Of a stretch of 64,000 nucleotides of DNA, positions 36,254-44,339 are shown one piece after another. How positions within the stretch are numbered: the stretch's first letter is position 1; every line of letters starts with the position of its first letter. The DNA comes from Pseudaeromonas sp041441555. GTDB taxonomy: Bacteria; Pseudomonadota; Gammaproteobacteria; Enterobacterales; Aeromonadaceae. The notes under the pieces were generated by a model, which was not told the origin of the DNA, ran no database searches, and saw only the letters and a list, made by a program, of their open reading frames with translations. The position numbers were made by a program, and so were the translations under genes. The stretch spans positions 1-64,000 of the forward strand of contig JASDSW010000039.1 of NCBI GenBank assembly GCA_041441555.1, given 5' to 3'.

Positions 36254-37462
36254 ATGGAACAGGTGACTCGGGCTTGGTTTGATGAGGTGCTGGTACCCAC
36301 CTACGCGCCAGCGCAGTTTGTGCCAGTCCGCGGCTTGGGATCCCGGTTGTGGGATCAGCAGGATCGGGAGTATATCGATCTGGCGGGCGGTATCGCCGTC
36401 AATGGCCTGGGCCATTGCCACCCGGCGTTGGTCAAGACCCTCATCGAGCAGGGGCAGAAGCTGTGGCATGTTAGCAACTGGATGACCAATGAACCCGTGT
36501 TGCGGCTGGCGCGCAAGATGGTGGACGCTACCTTTGCCGATCGTGTCTTCTTCTGCAACTCCGGGGCCGAAGCCAACGAGGCAGCCTTCAAGCTGGCGCG
36601 TCGTTATGCCCACGACCACCACGGTCCCCAGAAGGATCAGATCATCGCCTTCCATCAGGGCTTTCATGGTCGGACCCTGTTTACCGTCAGCGTCGGCGGT
36701 CAGGCCTGTTACTCCGATGGTTTCGGGCCGAAACCCGGTCAGATTGACCACGTTCCCTATAACGATCTGGCGGCGCTGAAGGCGCTGATTTCCGATAAGA
36801 CCTGCGCCGTGGTCATGGAGCCGCTGCAGGGCGAGGGCGGAGTGCTGCCGGCCGATCCGGCGTTTGCCAAGGCGGTGCGCGAACTGTGCGATGCGCACAA
36901 CGCCTTGTTGATCTTTGACGAGGTGCAGACCGGGATGGGGCGCACCGGCTCCCTGTTCGCCTACATGCAGCTGGGGGTCACACCCGATATTCTGACCTGT
37001 GCCAAGGCGCTGGGGGGCGGCTTCCCGATTGGTGCCCTGCTGACCACCGAGACCATTGCCCAGGTGTTCAAGCCGGGCGTCCATGGCACCACCTTCGGCG
37101 GCAATCCGCTGGCCTGTGCCGTTGCCGAGACCGCCTTCGATCTCATCAAGGATCCGGCGCTGCTGGCTGGCGTCAAGGAGCGCGAGGGGTGGTTTCGCGA
37201 GGCGCTGGCTGCCATCAACGAGCAGTATCGCTGCTTCCGCGAGGTGCGGGGGCAGGGGCTGCTGTTGGGCGCCGTGCTGACGGAAGCCTTCCAGGGTAAG
37301 GCCAAGGCGTTTGTCGATGCGGGCATCGCCGAAGGGGTGCTGGTGCTGGTCGCTGGCGGCAATGTGGTGCGTTTCGTGCCGGCACTGAACCTCAGTCGCG
37401 AGGAGTTTGATCTGGGCATGGAGCGCTTTGCCCGGGCGGTGGCGCGCGTCGTCGGCGCCTGA
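36254..37462 (+). CDS. argD: Acetylornithine/succinylornithine aminotransferase
   Basis: Class III PLP aminotransferase of arginine biosynthesis, 402 residues. GGIAVNGLGHCHP, the PLP-phosphate region FCNSGAEANEAAFK, FDEVQTGMGRTG and the Schiff-base Lys in CAKALGGGFPIGA are present. ATG 36254 has GGAAGGAG six bases upstream; in-frame codons upstream overlap the operator region. AstC of arginine breakdown is a close relative. The pabA neighbourhood and the ArgR boxes favour the biosynthetic argD. A long-stem terminator follows. Confidence 0.9.
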   Translation: MEQVTRAWFDEVLVPTYAPAQFVPVRGLGSRLWDQQDREYIDLAGGIAVNGLGHCHPALVKTLIEQGQKLWHVSNWMTNEPVLRLARKMVDATFADRVFFCNSGAEANEAAFKLARRYAHDHHGPQKDQIIAFHQGFHGRTLFTVSVGGQACYSDGFGPKPGQIDHVPYNDLAALKALISDKTCAVVMEPLQGEGGVLPADPAFAKAVRELCDAHNALLIFDEVQTGMGRTGSLFAYMQLGVTPDILTCAKALGGGFPIGALLTTETIAQVFKPGVHGTTFGGNPLACAVAETAFDLIKDPALLAGVKEREGWFREALAAINEQYRCFREVRGQGLLLGAVLTEAFQGKAKAFVDAGIAEGVLVLVAGGNVVRFVPALNLSREEFDLGMERFARAVARVVGA

Positions 37463-37489
37463 TCGTTCGATATTCCACGCGGCAATTGA

Positions 37490-37526
37490 GAAGGGCCGTC
37501 TGGGTGATTCCAGACGGCCCTTTTGC
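37490..37526 (+). terminator. Intrinsic terminator of argD
   Basis: AAGGGCCGTCTGG pairs with CCAGACGGCCCTT (13 bp), loop about six bases, followed by TT after the stem. It ends 28 bases before the converging regulator gene. Confidence 0.85.
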
Positions 37527-37553
37527 ATGCGGTGGTCCCAGAATGGGGGCATG

Positions 37554-38924
37554 TCACACGGAAGAGGGGGCCTCCTCGTCGCCGGTCAGGAGATCGCGCA
37601 GCAGCCTCAGGGCACGGCCGAGCTGTTCGCGGCTCTCGATGGCCATCAACCCCAGGCGCACCGCGGCCGGGCTCTGCTCACCATCCGGGGCGAAGTAACG
37701 AGCGGCCGAGACCAGGACACCGGCCTGCTCGGCCCGTTGTGCCAGTCGATCGGCCAAGACGCCCGGCGGCAGTTGCAGCCAGCCATGCAGGCCGCGTAAC
37801 TGGTGCAGGTAACGACCGCCCAACAGCTGATAGGCCAGTTGCTGGCGCGCCTGGGCCTCGCGTAGTTGCGCCAGACAGATCTGTTCGGCATCGCCATTGA
37901 GGATCAACTGACAAGCCAGCTCCAGCCCCAGTGGCGAAGGCATCCAGATCTGGGTGCGGATGGCGCGTTGCACCGCCTCGGCCGCCGTCGGCGGCAGGCA
38001 GAGCCAGCCACAGCGCAGACCGGGCAGCAGGCACTTGGAGAGGCTGGTCAGCGACAGGGTGCAATCAGGGGCCAGTTGATACAGGGATGGCAGTTGACCG
38101 CGCACGGTAAAGCCATAGATGTCGTCATCGACCAGCGTCAGCCGGTGGCGGCGCGCCACCGCGATGAGTGCCTGCCGTCGCTTGAGCGGCATGATGGCGG
38201 TAGTCGGATTCTGCTGGCTGGCGGTGACAAACAGCAGGCGCAAGGGGGCGCGTCGGCAGTACTCATCCACCGCCTCGGGCAGCAGACCGAGCTCATCCAT
38301 CGGCAACCCCTGCAGGGGGCGCCCCAGATTCTGGCACAGGGCGATGAGGCCGGGATAGCAGAGGCTCTCGGCGCCGACGGTCTCCCCGGCGGCGGTCAGC
38401 CCGAGCAAAATGGCCTGCAAGCCGTGCTGAGCGCCATGAACCGGCAACAGGACGTGACCGGCGGCCGGTGGGATCCCCAACCAGCTCAACCAGGATAGGG
38501 CGGCCTGTTGCTGATGGGGGAGCAGCGCCTGGGCGGGGTAACCCAACTGCTGGGCGGTGATTTGCTGCGCCAGGGCGGGCAGGGCGCGTTGCAGGGCGGG
38601 CTCGGCCAGCGAGAGCAGCGGCTGGATGATGCTCAGATTCAGCGGTTTCCCGGGGGCCGGGCTGCGGATGACCCGCTCCAGCGCCAGTTGGCCACAGACG
38701 AAGGTACCCTGTCCGGTCTGACTGTGTAGCAGCCCTTGCTGCTCGGCGGCGCGATAGGCCCGGGCGACCGTGGTGGGATTGATGGCCAATTGCTGGGCCA
38801 AGCGGCGGATGGGGGGCAGCCGCTCACCAGCGCGCAGGCGACCATTCTGGATGTCCTGCTGCAACGCGGCGACCAGCGCCAGGTAGCCCGGACGTTCGAT
38901 GCCTTGCGGCTGCCAACTCGTCAT
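37554..38924 (-). CDS. MocR-type GntR/aminotransferase-fold regulator (first copy)
   Basis: A 456-residue fusion. A GntR winged helix (about residues 1-75: LRAGERLPPIRRLAQQLAIN, TTVARAYRAAEQQGLL) is joined to a fold-type I aminotransferase domain that senses PLP or an amino compound. PLP-site elements include NPTTAIM, VDDDIYG and the Lys in SLSKCLLPGLRCGW. ATG 38924 has AGGAG upstream. The start codon and Shine-Dalgarno lie inside a perfect 10-bp inverted repeat. It diverges from the dehydrogenase at 39060, which may be its target. It is a paralogue of the regulator at 42076-43461. Confidence 0.9.
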   Translation of the reverse strand: MTSWQPQGIERPGYLALVAALQQDIQNGRLRAGERLPPIRRLAQQLAINPTTVARAYRAAEQQGLLHSQTGQGTFVCGQLALERVIRSPAPGKPLNLSIIQPLLSLAEPALQRALPALAQQITAQQLGYPAQALLPHQQQAALSWLSWLGIPPAAGHVLLPVHGAQHGLQAILLGLTAAGETVGAESLCYPGLIALCQNLGRPLQGLPMDELGLLPEAVDEYCRRAPLRLLFVTASQQNPTTAIMPLKRRQALIAVARRHRLTLVDDDIYGFTVRGQLPSLYQLAPDCTLSLTSLSKCLLPGLRCGWLCLPPTAAEAVQRAIRTQIWMPSPLGLELACQLILNGDAEQICLAQLREAQARQQLAYQLLGGRYLHQLRGLHGWLQLPPGVLADRLAQRAEQAGVLVSAARYFAPDGEQSPAAVRLGLMAIESREQLGRALRLLRDLLTGDEEAPSSV

Positions 38925-38947
38925 ACAATTCTCCTCTTTGTATGACG
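38919..38947. promoter_or_regulatory. Perfect 10-bp inverted repeat around the MocR start
   Basis: CGTCATACAA (38919-38928) and TTGTATGACG (38938-38947) are exact reverse complements separated by 9 bases. In the mRNA the stem holds the AUG and the loop holds the AGGAG ribosome site. It could be the regulator's DNA operator, an RNA hairpin controlling its translation, or both. Confidence 0.8.
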
Positions 38948-39059
38948 CAGATTGTGCACCCAATCGACCGCCTTGTCTTGAGGCAGTGGGAGTGGCTCCC
39001 TAAGCTGGTAAACCAGTCATGCAGCATTTGGCTGCGTACCAAACCACGAGGGATTGTTG

Positions 39060-39926
39060 ATGAAGCTGGCATTTATCGGTCTGGGAGTCATGGGGTATCC
39101 GATGGCGGGTCACCTGCAGAAGGCGGGTCACTCCGTCTGTGTCTATAACCGCACCACCGCCAAGGCCGAGCGTTGGGTGGCCGAGTTTGGTGGCGAGTTG
39201 GCGCTGACGCCGGCTGAGGCGGCGCGGGACGCCGAGCGGGTGATGCTCTGCGTCGGCAATGATGACGATGTGCGCGCCGTGGTTTACGGTGCGCAGGGGG
39301 TGTTGGCGGGCATGGCGGCGGGCAGCATCCTCATCGACCACACCACCACCTCGGCCACCCTGGCCGAAGAGCTGGCCGCTCGCTGTGCCGAGCACGATGT
39401 CCCGTTTCTCGATGCCCCGGTTTCCGGTGGCCAGGCAGGGGCCGAGCAGGGACGCCTGACCATCATGGTCGGCGGCGAGGCGCAGGCTCTGGCGGCGGTC
39501 GAGGCGGTGATGGCGGCCTATGGTCTGCGGATCACCCATGTCGGTCCCCACGGTGCGGGTCAACGTTGCAAGATGGTCAACCAGATCTGCATCGCCGGCA
39601 TTTTGCAGGGCATCTCGGAAGGGCTGACGCTGGCCAAGGCCAGTGGACTGGTGATCGCAACCGTCGCCAAGGTGTTGTGGGGCGGCGCGGCCCAATCCTG
39701 GCAGCTGTATAATCGGGCTCAGACCATGGCCGCCGGCGAGTTCAACTTCGGCTTTGCCATCGAGTGGATGCACAAGGATCTCGGCTTTTGCCTGGCGGAA
39801 GCCGAACGACTGGGGCTGGATCTGCCGATGAGCCGCGAGGTGGATGCCCGTTATCAGGCGTTGATCGCCCGGGGACTCGGCCGTTGTGATACCTCGGTGC
39901 TGATCCGGCAATTCGACGCCCGCTGA
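39060..39926 (+). CDS. NAD(P)-dependent beta-hydroxyacid dehydrogenase (3-hydroxyisobutyrate dehydrogenase family)
   Basis: A 288-residue oxidoreductase. Rossmann motif FIGLGVMGYPMAGHL at the N-terminus, the substrate loop DAPVSGGQAGAEQG (about residues 121-134) and the catalytic Lys in QRCKMVNQI (about 171) are standard for the family. NRTT after the second strand suggests NADP preference, which is inference. It diverges from a MocR regulator. Substrate is unknown; tartronate semialdehyde, hydroxyisobutyrate and similar acids are all possible. ATG 39060 is preferred over two upstream TTG codons. Confidence 0.88.
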   Translation: MKLAFIGLGVMGYPMAGHLQKAGHSVCVYNRTTAKAERWVAEFGGELALTPAEAARDAERVMLCVGNDDDVRAVVYGAQGVLAGMAAGSILIDHTTTSATLAEELAARCAEHDVPFLDAPVSGGQAGAEQGRLTIMVGGEAQALAAVEAVMAAYGLRITHVGPHGAGQRCKMVNQICIAGILQGISEGLTLAKASGLVIATVAKVLWGGAAQSWQLYNRAQTMAAGEFNFGFAIEWMHKDLGFCLAEAERLGLDLPMSREVDARYQALIARGLGRCDTSVLIRQFDAR

Positions 39927-40057
39927 CCGGTTCGCCTCGTCGCGGCCATCTGTGACCGGGGACGGTTTATTAGATTGAACATTCTAATTAGCTTGCCTGT
40001 GGTGAATATTTCGCCATATTCTGGCCCCGGTGCAATTTGCCAGAGCAGGAGGTCCCC

Positions 40058-40702
40058 ATGTCGGTCGAGTCGGTACGAGCCGTGTTGTTCGATGCCTATG
40101 GCACCTTGTGTCACATTGCCGAGCAGCAGAGGCCTTTTCAGCAACTCGCCAAGCGGGTGAGCAACCGGGTGCTGTTCACCAAGGCGATCATGACTCAGCC
40201 GCTGAGCCTGCGGCAGGCCGCGCAGCGGGCGGCGGCCGAGGTCTCGGAGCAGGAGCTGACACAACTGGAATCGGCGTTGCAGGAGGAGCTGGCCAGCATC
40301 CGACTGTTCCCGGAGGTCGACGAGGTACTGGCGACCCTGAAATCACGCGGCTATCGGCTGGGGGTCGTTGCCAACCTGGCTCAGCCCTATGCCGAGCCCC
40401 TCAAGGCGCTGTTACCCTTCGAGCTGGATCTCTATGCCTGGTCTTTTGAGCTGGGGCATCCCAAACCCCACCCGAGCCTCTATCGTTCGGCCTGCGCCGG
40501 ACTGGGGCTGGCGGCGGCCCAGACGCTGATGGTCGGCGGCACCCGGGTCCCTGATTTCAGTGGGGCCCAGGCCAACGGTCTGCAGGCGCGTTGGTTGCGG
40601 CGTCATGCTCGTCTACCGAGCGCCGAGACGCGAACCCTGGCGGATTTGCGCGCCTTGCTGACCCTGTTGCCCGGCGTGGATGCACAAGCTGGCGCCGCCT
40701 AA
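40058..40702 (+). CDS. HAD-superfamily hydrolase-like protein with altered motif IV
   Basis: A 214-residue protein. Motif I is LFDAYGTL (D12), the form seen in 2-haloacid dehalogenases. Motif II is VVANL and the motif III region is GHPKPHPSLY. Where motif IV should give GD(S/T)xxxD it reads MVGGTRVPDFSGA (about 158-170), with Gly replacing the first Asp. The start has AGGAGG six bases upstream. It may be a phosphatase or dehalogenase of unknown substrate, or may have reduced activity. It converges on crp. Confidence 0.82.
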   Translation: MSVESVRAVLFDAYGTLCHIAEQQRPFQQLAKRVSNRVLFTKAIMTQPLSLRQAAQRAAAEVSEQELTQLESALQEELASIRLFPEVDEVLATLKSRGYRLGVVANLAQPYAEPLKALLPFELDLYAWSFELGHPKPHPSLYRSACAGLGLAAAQTLMVGGTRVPDFSGAQANGLQARWLRRHARLPSAETRTLADLRALLTLLPGVDAQAGAA

Positions 40703-40726
40703 CGCCTGGGGTTGATGATTTTGCCT

Positions 40727-40758
40727 GAAAAAAAAAGAGCCCGCAGATTGCGGGCTCT
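40727..40758 (-). terminator. Intrinsic terminator of crp
   Basis: AGAGCCCGCA (40736-40745) pairs with TGCGGGCTCT (40749-40758) around GAT. On the minus strand it is followed by at least nine T residues. Confidence 0.93.
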
Positions 40759-40779
40759 GACATGACGGCGTCCGGCGAC

Positions 40780-41418
40780 TTAACGAGTGCCGAAGACGAC
40801 GATGGTTTTGCCGTGGGCGGAGATCAGGTTCTGATCTTCGAGCATCTTCAGGATGCGACCCACGGTTTCGCGGGAGCAGCCGACGATCTGGCCAATCTCC
40901 TGACGGGTGATCTTGATCTGCATGCCATCCGGGTGAGTCATGGCATCCGGCTGGTGGGCCAGATTCAGCAGGGTCTGAGCGATCCGACCGGTCACGTCGA
41001 GGAAGGCCAGGTTGCCGACCTTCTGACTGGTGGTTTGCAGACGACGAGCCATCTGGGAGGAGAGGCGCACCAGAATTTCCGGATTGACCTGGATCAGTTG
41101 ACGGAATTTCTTGTAGGAAATCTCGGCGACTTCGCAAGGGCTCTTGGCGCGGACCCAAGCGGTACGGGTCGGGTTCTCGCTCTCTTCAAACAGCCCCAGC
41201 TCACCGATGAAATCACCCTGGTTCAGGTAGGAAAGGATCATCTCCTTGCCCTCTTCATCCTTGATCAACACGGCCACCGACCCCTTGACGATGAAGTAGA
41301 GGGTCTCAGCCTTTTCACCGGCGTGGATCAGGGTGCTCTTGGCTGGGTACTTGTGAATGTGGCAATGAGACAGGAACCATTCCTGAGTCGGATCAGTTTG
41401 CGGTTTGCCAATAACCAT
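40780..41418 (-). CDS. crp: cAMP receptor protein
   Basis: Global cAMP-dependent regulator, 212 residues (E. coli 210). The cAMP pocket shows GDFIGELGLFEE and RTAWVRAKSPCEVAEI. The DNA-recognition helix is in ITRQEIGQIVGCSRETVGRIL near residues 168-188. A 400-bp leader region holds a CRP site about 320 bases upstream. yheU lies upstream on the same strand and a poly-T terminator downstream. Confidence 0.97.
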   Translation of the reverse strand: MVIGKPQTDPTQEWFLSHCHIHKYPAKSTLIHAGEKAETLYFIVKGSVAVLIKDEEGKEMILSYLNQGDFIGELGLFEESENPTRTAWVRAKSPCEVAEISYKKFRQLIQVNPEILVRLSSQMARRLQTTSQKVGNLAFLDVTGRIAQTLLNLAHQPDAMTHPDGMQIKITRQEIGQIVGCSRETVGRILKMLEDQNLISAHGKTIVVFGTR

Positions 41419-41818
41419 TGTTAGTCCTCTTGGTTACTCAGACCCAGTCGTTCATTTCCTGGGTTTTATCCTTAGAATCGGTGACCTAGCATACGGGGCA
41501 TCAGCCCCAAATGGCAAGATTCCCTTGCCCGGGTCACGGGTATTCGACGTTAGCCGATACGACCACGCGATACATCCTTGTCGCGGACATGCGGCTGTGG
41601 CTGATGCGTTTTGGGCCGACGTCAACGCCAAGGCTGGAGGTGACTCCAGCCCGAGGTATAGTCAGCATCATACGCATGCCCAGAAGGAAACAGAAAGGGT
41701 ATGCCGGGCTCGACGAGTTTCTCGCTATGAGGTTGTGATCCTGATCACTGGCATAGTTCGCAAAATAACCACTCCTGGTCTACCGGATTCAATCGAAAAA
41801 TAGGTGCCAGCTAAGGGG
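41419..41818 (-). promoter_or_regulatory. 400-bp crp upstream region
   Basis: No coding sequence is credible here. It must carry the crp promoter and leader; E. coli crp also has a long leader. It contains the CRP-like site at 41734-41749. I found no convincing -10/-35 pair, tRNA or hairpin terminator for yheU. Confidence 0.55.
41734..41749. promoter_or_regulatory. CRP-binding site
   Basis: TGTGA-TCCTGA-TCACT matches 9 of 10 half-site bases of TGTGA-N6-TCACA and retains the flanking GATC symmetry of the ideal site. Position upstream of crp suggests autoregulation. Confidence 0.72.
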
Positions 41819-42052
41819 TTATTCCTCGGGTGGCGCATGGCGCAGTGCCTCCCGGGGCATGATGTTGACGGTTTCGTGCAGCTCACTAAAGACGATCACG
41901 GCCTCACCGCGCTGCAGTTGCCGGTGCACGGCGGCGACCTTGTTGCGGAGGGAGACCTCCTCGGCGCCATAGTCGGTGCCCTCACGCAACACGAAGTGCT
42001 CGATGAGGTTGTTCAGGGTTTCTCGCTCGATTTCTTGCCAGGGGATCAACAC
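41819..42052 (-). CDS. yheU: UPF0270 protein YheU
   Basis: A 77-residue protein nearly collinear with E. coli YheU. It starts MLIPWQEIERETLNNLIE and keeps FVLREGTDYG and VFSELHETVNIMPR. Function unknown; it is soluble with no signal peptide. Its position upstream of crp is the same as in other gammaproteobacteria, where a phosphoribulokinase-like gene often lies between them; that gene is absent here. Confidence 0.93.
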   Translation of the reverse strand: MLIPWQEIERETLNNLIEHFVLREGTDYGAEEVSLRNKVAAVHRQLQRGEAVIVFSELHETVNIMPREALRHAPPEE

Positions 42053-42075
42053 GGTCGACGGGGCTCCATCCAGGG

Positions 42076-43461
42076 TTACAAAAAGTGCTGGCCAGGACCG
42101 GAACTCTCCAGCAGCTGGCGCAGCGTGAGCAGGGCCTGCTCCAGCGACTGTTCATCCAGCGGATGGCTGATGGAGAGGCGGACTGCCTGGGGGGCAGGGA
42201 AGTGGCCGGCCGCGAAGAGCTCGGCCCCGGCAAGGCCGACGCCGGCGGCTTCGCTGGCCTGGATGAACGCCGCCGCACGCCAGTGGGCGGGGAGCTCCAG
42301 CCAGGCGTGCATGCTGCCCTCCTGGTAGTGCAGCGCAAAGTGTCCCAGGTGGTGACGCAGCCTTTGGGCGCGCCGGGCGAGCTGCCGGCGTTGTTCATCG
42401 AGCAGTCGATCGGCATCGCCGTTGGCCATCCAGCGACAAGCCAGCTCGACCAGCAGGGGGCTGATCATCCAGCTGGCGCCGCGGATTGCCTGGCTGGCCG
42501 CTGTCTGCAGCGCGGCAGGAACCAGCATGTAGCCAATGCGCAGTCCGGCGCTGGTCCCCTTGGAGAAGCTGCCCAGGTAGATCACCCGCTCGGGCGCCAG
42601 GTTGACGAGGGCGGGCGGGCGCTGCTGGGGCAGCAGGCCGTGGACATCATCCTCAATGACCCAGAGCTGATAGCGCTCGCAGATCGCCAGAATGGCCTGG
42701 CGACGCTCAAGGCTCATGATGGCGGTGGTCGGATTCTGCAGCGTCGGGATCAGATACAGAGCTCGGTAAACCCCGCTCTGGCAGGCTTTCTCCAGGGCGT
42801 CGGGGAGCAGGCCTTCGGCATCCATGGCCAGCCCCTTCAACTGCAGGCGCAACGGTTGACTCAGGGTGTTGAGCCCTGGATAGGTCAGCCCTTCGCACAG
42901 CAGGGTTTCGCCACTGAGCCCCAGGCTCAGCAGGCTCAGCAGCAGGCCGTTTTGTGCGCCGTAGTTGAACAACAGCCGCTGCGGCTCGGCCTGGATCCCA
43001 TGTTGAACCAACCAGTCACTGGCGCGTTGGCGCTGTGAGAGGCCCCCTTCGGCACAGTCATACTCCATCAGGGCATTGATCTGGCCGGGCTCCTGCATCA
43101 AGGCCTGCATGGTCTGCATGAAGGGCTCGGTGCGATCGACGGCCACCGGCAGGTTCTGCCATAACTCGATGCGCTCGGGATTGGGTTGGCGGATGTGCCA
43201 GGCGCGAGCCTGGTGACCTTGTTGGTCGCGGACATAGGTTCCGGAGCCGACCCGCCCCTGCAACAGCCCCTGGTGTTCGGCTTCGCTGTAGGCGCGGGTG
43301 ACGGTCCCCACCGTCACCCCCAGTCGATCCGCCAAGGCGCGATGGGTCGGCAGGCGTTGACCGGCGGGCAGGTGGCCATTGCCGATATCCTCACGGATGG
43401 CGTCCAGCAGTTGGCGATAGAGGGGGCCGTGGCCACTGAGCTGCGGAGTCCAGATTGTCAT
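42076..43461 (-). CDS. MocR-type GntR/aminotransferase-fold regulator (second copy)
   Basis: A 461-residue paralogue of the regulator at 37554-38924. The GntR domain includes LPAGQRLPTHRALADRLGVT and GTVTRAYSEAEHQGLL. The aminotransferase domain includes NPTTAIMSLERRQ, IEDDVHG and the PLP Lys in GSFSKGTSAGLRIGY. ATG 43461 begins MTIWTPQ; an ATG eight codons upstream (43485) is possible, and neither has a strong Shine-Dalgarno. It diverges from a LysE exporter gene, the usual partner of such regulators. ATTGTC repeats overlap its start. Confidence 0.9.
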   Translation of the reverse strand: MTIWTPQLSGHGPLYRQLLDAIREDIGNGHLPAGQRLPTHRALADRLGVTVGTVTRAYSEAEHQGLLQGRVGSGTYVRDQQGHQARAWHIRQPNPERIELWQNLPVAVDRTEPFMQTMQALMQEPGQINALMEYDCAEGGLSQRQRASDWLVQHGIQAEPQRLLFNYGAQNGLLLSLLSLGLSGETLLCEGLTYPGLNTLSQPLRLQLKGLAMDAEGLLPDALEKACQSGVYRALYLIPTLQNPTTAIMSLERRQAILAICERYQLWVIEDDVHGLLPQQRPPALVNLAPERVIYLGSFSKGTSAGLRIGYMLVPAALQTAASQAIRGASWMISPLLVELACRWMANGDADRLLDEQRRQLARRAQRLRHHLGHFALHYQEGSMHAWLELPAHWRAAAFIQASEAAGVGLAGAELFAAGHFPAPQAVRLSISHPLDEQSLEQALLTLRQLLESSGPGQHFL

Positions 43462-43498
43462 GGTGACAATAAACCTGCTGATCATTAATTGTCGCCAT
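43454..43498. promoter_or_regulatory. Three ATTGTC half-sites at the MocR start
   Basis: ATTGTCA-TGG-TGACAAT (43454-43470) is a 7-bp inverted repeat over the start codon. ATGGTGACAAT (43460-43470) also forms an inverted repeat with ATTGTCGCCAT (43488-43498), 10 of 11 bases matching. This cluster is a plausible operator for the regulator itself. Confidence 0.6.
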
Positions 43499-43550
43499 AT
43501 TACCGTGATTTTGTGCCGTAAAACAGCACGAATTGTGAACTTCTCTCTTT

Positions 43551-43564
43551 TTGTATCGATACAA
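43551..43564. promoter_or_regulatory. Perfect 14-bp palindrome in the lysE promoter region
   Basis: TTGTATCGATACAA is fully self-complementary and lies 43 bases before the first LysE gene, about 90 bases from the MocR start. It shares the TTGTAT half-site with the repeat at the other MocR gene. Confidence 0.7.
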
Positions 43565-43606
43565 TTTGCATCCGGATGCGTTTCCCTTCGTCAAGGAGAC
43601 GCTGTT

Positions 43607-44218
43607 ATGGCGACTGAATGGTTACTCCCCCTGGCAGGTTTTGCCTGGGTGACCTGTATTACCCCTGGACCGAACAATGTGTTGCTCACTGCGTCCGGGG
43701 CTCGTTTTGGTTTTCGCCGCACACTCCCTCATGTGCTGGGGATCTCGGCTGGTATGGGGTTGATGCTGATGCTGGTGGCCATGGGGCTCGGTGCCCTGTT
43801 TCAACAGTGGCCGCTGTTGCAGACCCTGCTGCGGGTGTTGGGCTCCGGTTACCTGCTGTGGCTGGCGCTCCTGATTGCCCGGGCGGCGCCTCTGAATTCG
43901 GCGCCGGCGCCGGGCGGTGCCGAGAGGCAGACCCCCTGGGCCATCTATCAGGCGGTCTTGTTTCAATTCATCAATCCCAAGGCCTGGTTGATGTCTATCT
44001 CGGCGATCGGCAGCTTCACCCTGCTCGGCGAGCAGTACTGGTCGTCGGTGGCGCTGCTGGTGGTCATCTTCTGCCTGATCTGCCTGAAAACCTGTCTGCT
44101 GTGGGCCCAGTTTGGCGTGCAGGTGGCTCGTTGGCTGCGTACCCCGCAGGCTTGGCGGCGCTTTAACCTCGCCATGGGCTTGCTAACGGCGGCCTGTGTC
44201 GTGATGATATGGCGTTAA
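43607..44218 (+). CDS. LysE/RhtB-family amino-acid exporter (first copy)
   Basis: A 203-residue membrane protein with six predicted helices. The family signature is ITPGPNNVLLTASGARFGFRR near residues 20-40, with FQFINPKAWLMSISA later. AAGGAGA lies 8 bases before ATG 43607. It is divergent from the MocR regulator that probably controls it. Substrate cannot be told; family members export lysine, threonine, homoserine, cysteine or related compounds. Confidence 0.92.
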   Translation: MATEWLLPLAGFAWVTCITPGPNNVLLTASGARFGFRRTLPHVLGISAGMGLMLMLVAMGLGALFQQWPLLQTLLRVLGSGYLLWLALLIARAAPLNSAPAPGGAERQTPWAIYQAVLFQFINPKAWLMSISAIGSFTLLGEQYWSSVALLVVIFCLICLKTCLLWAQFGVQVARWLRTPQAWRRFNLAMGLLTAACVVMIWR

Positions 44219-44307
44219 CGGGCGGCTCATCGATAGGATCCGCTGCAACTCATTTTGTTTGGCTCACGGATCTGCTCGTGCCGCGCCTCCGGCCGCGATG
44301 AGCGTCC

Positions 44308-44323
44308 TGTCGATATGTCGATA
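44308..44323 (+). repeat. Tandem direct repeat TGTCGATA x2
   Basis: Two exact 8-base copies of TGTCGATA lie 16 bases upstream of the second LysE gene's start. The CGATA core also occurs in the palindrome ahead of the first LysE gene, so this may be a regulator site. Confidence 0.5.
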
Positions 44324-44339
44324 AATAGAAGGGAGCTTG

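Noticed and set aside
36254..37462. Calling this gene astC (arginine succinyltransferase pathway)
   Set aside because: No other ast genes are nearby, while pabA and paired ArgR boxes favour biosynthetic argD.
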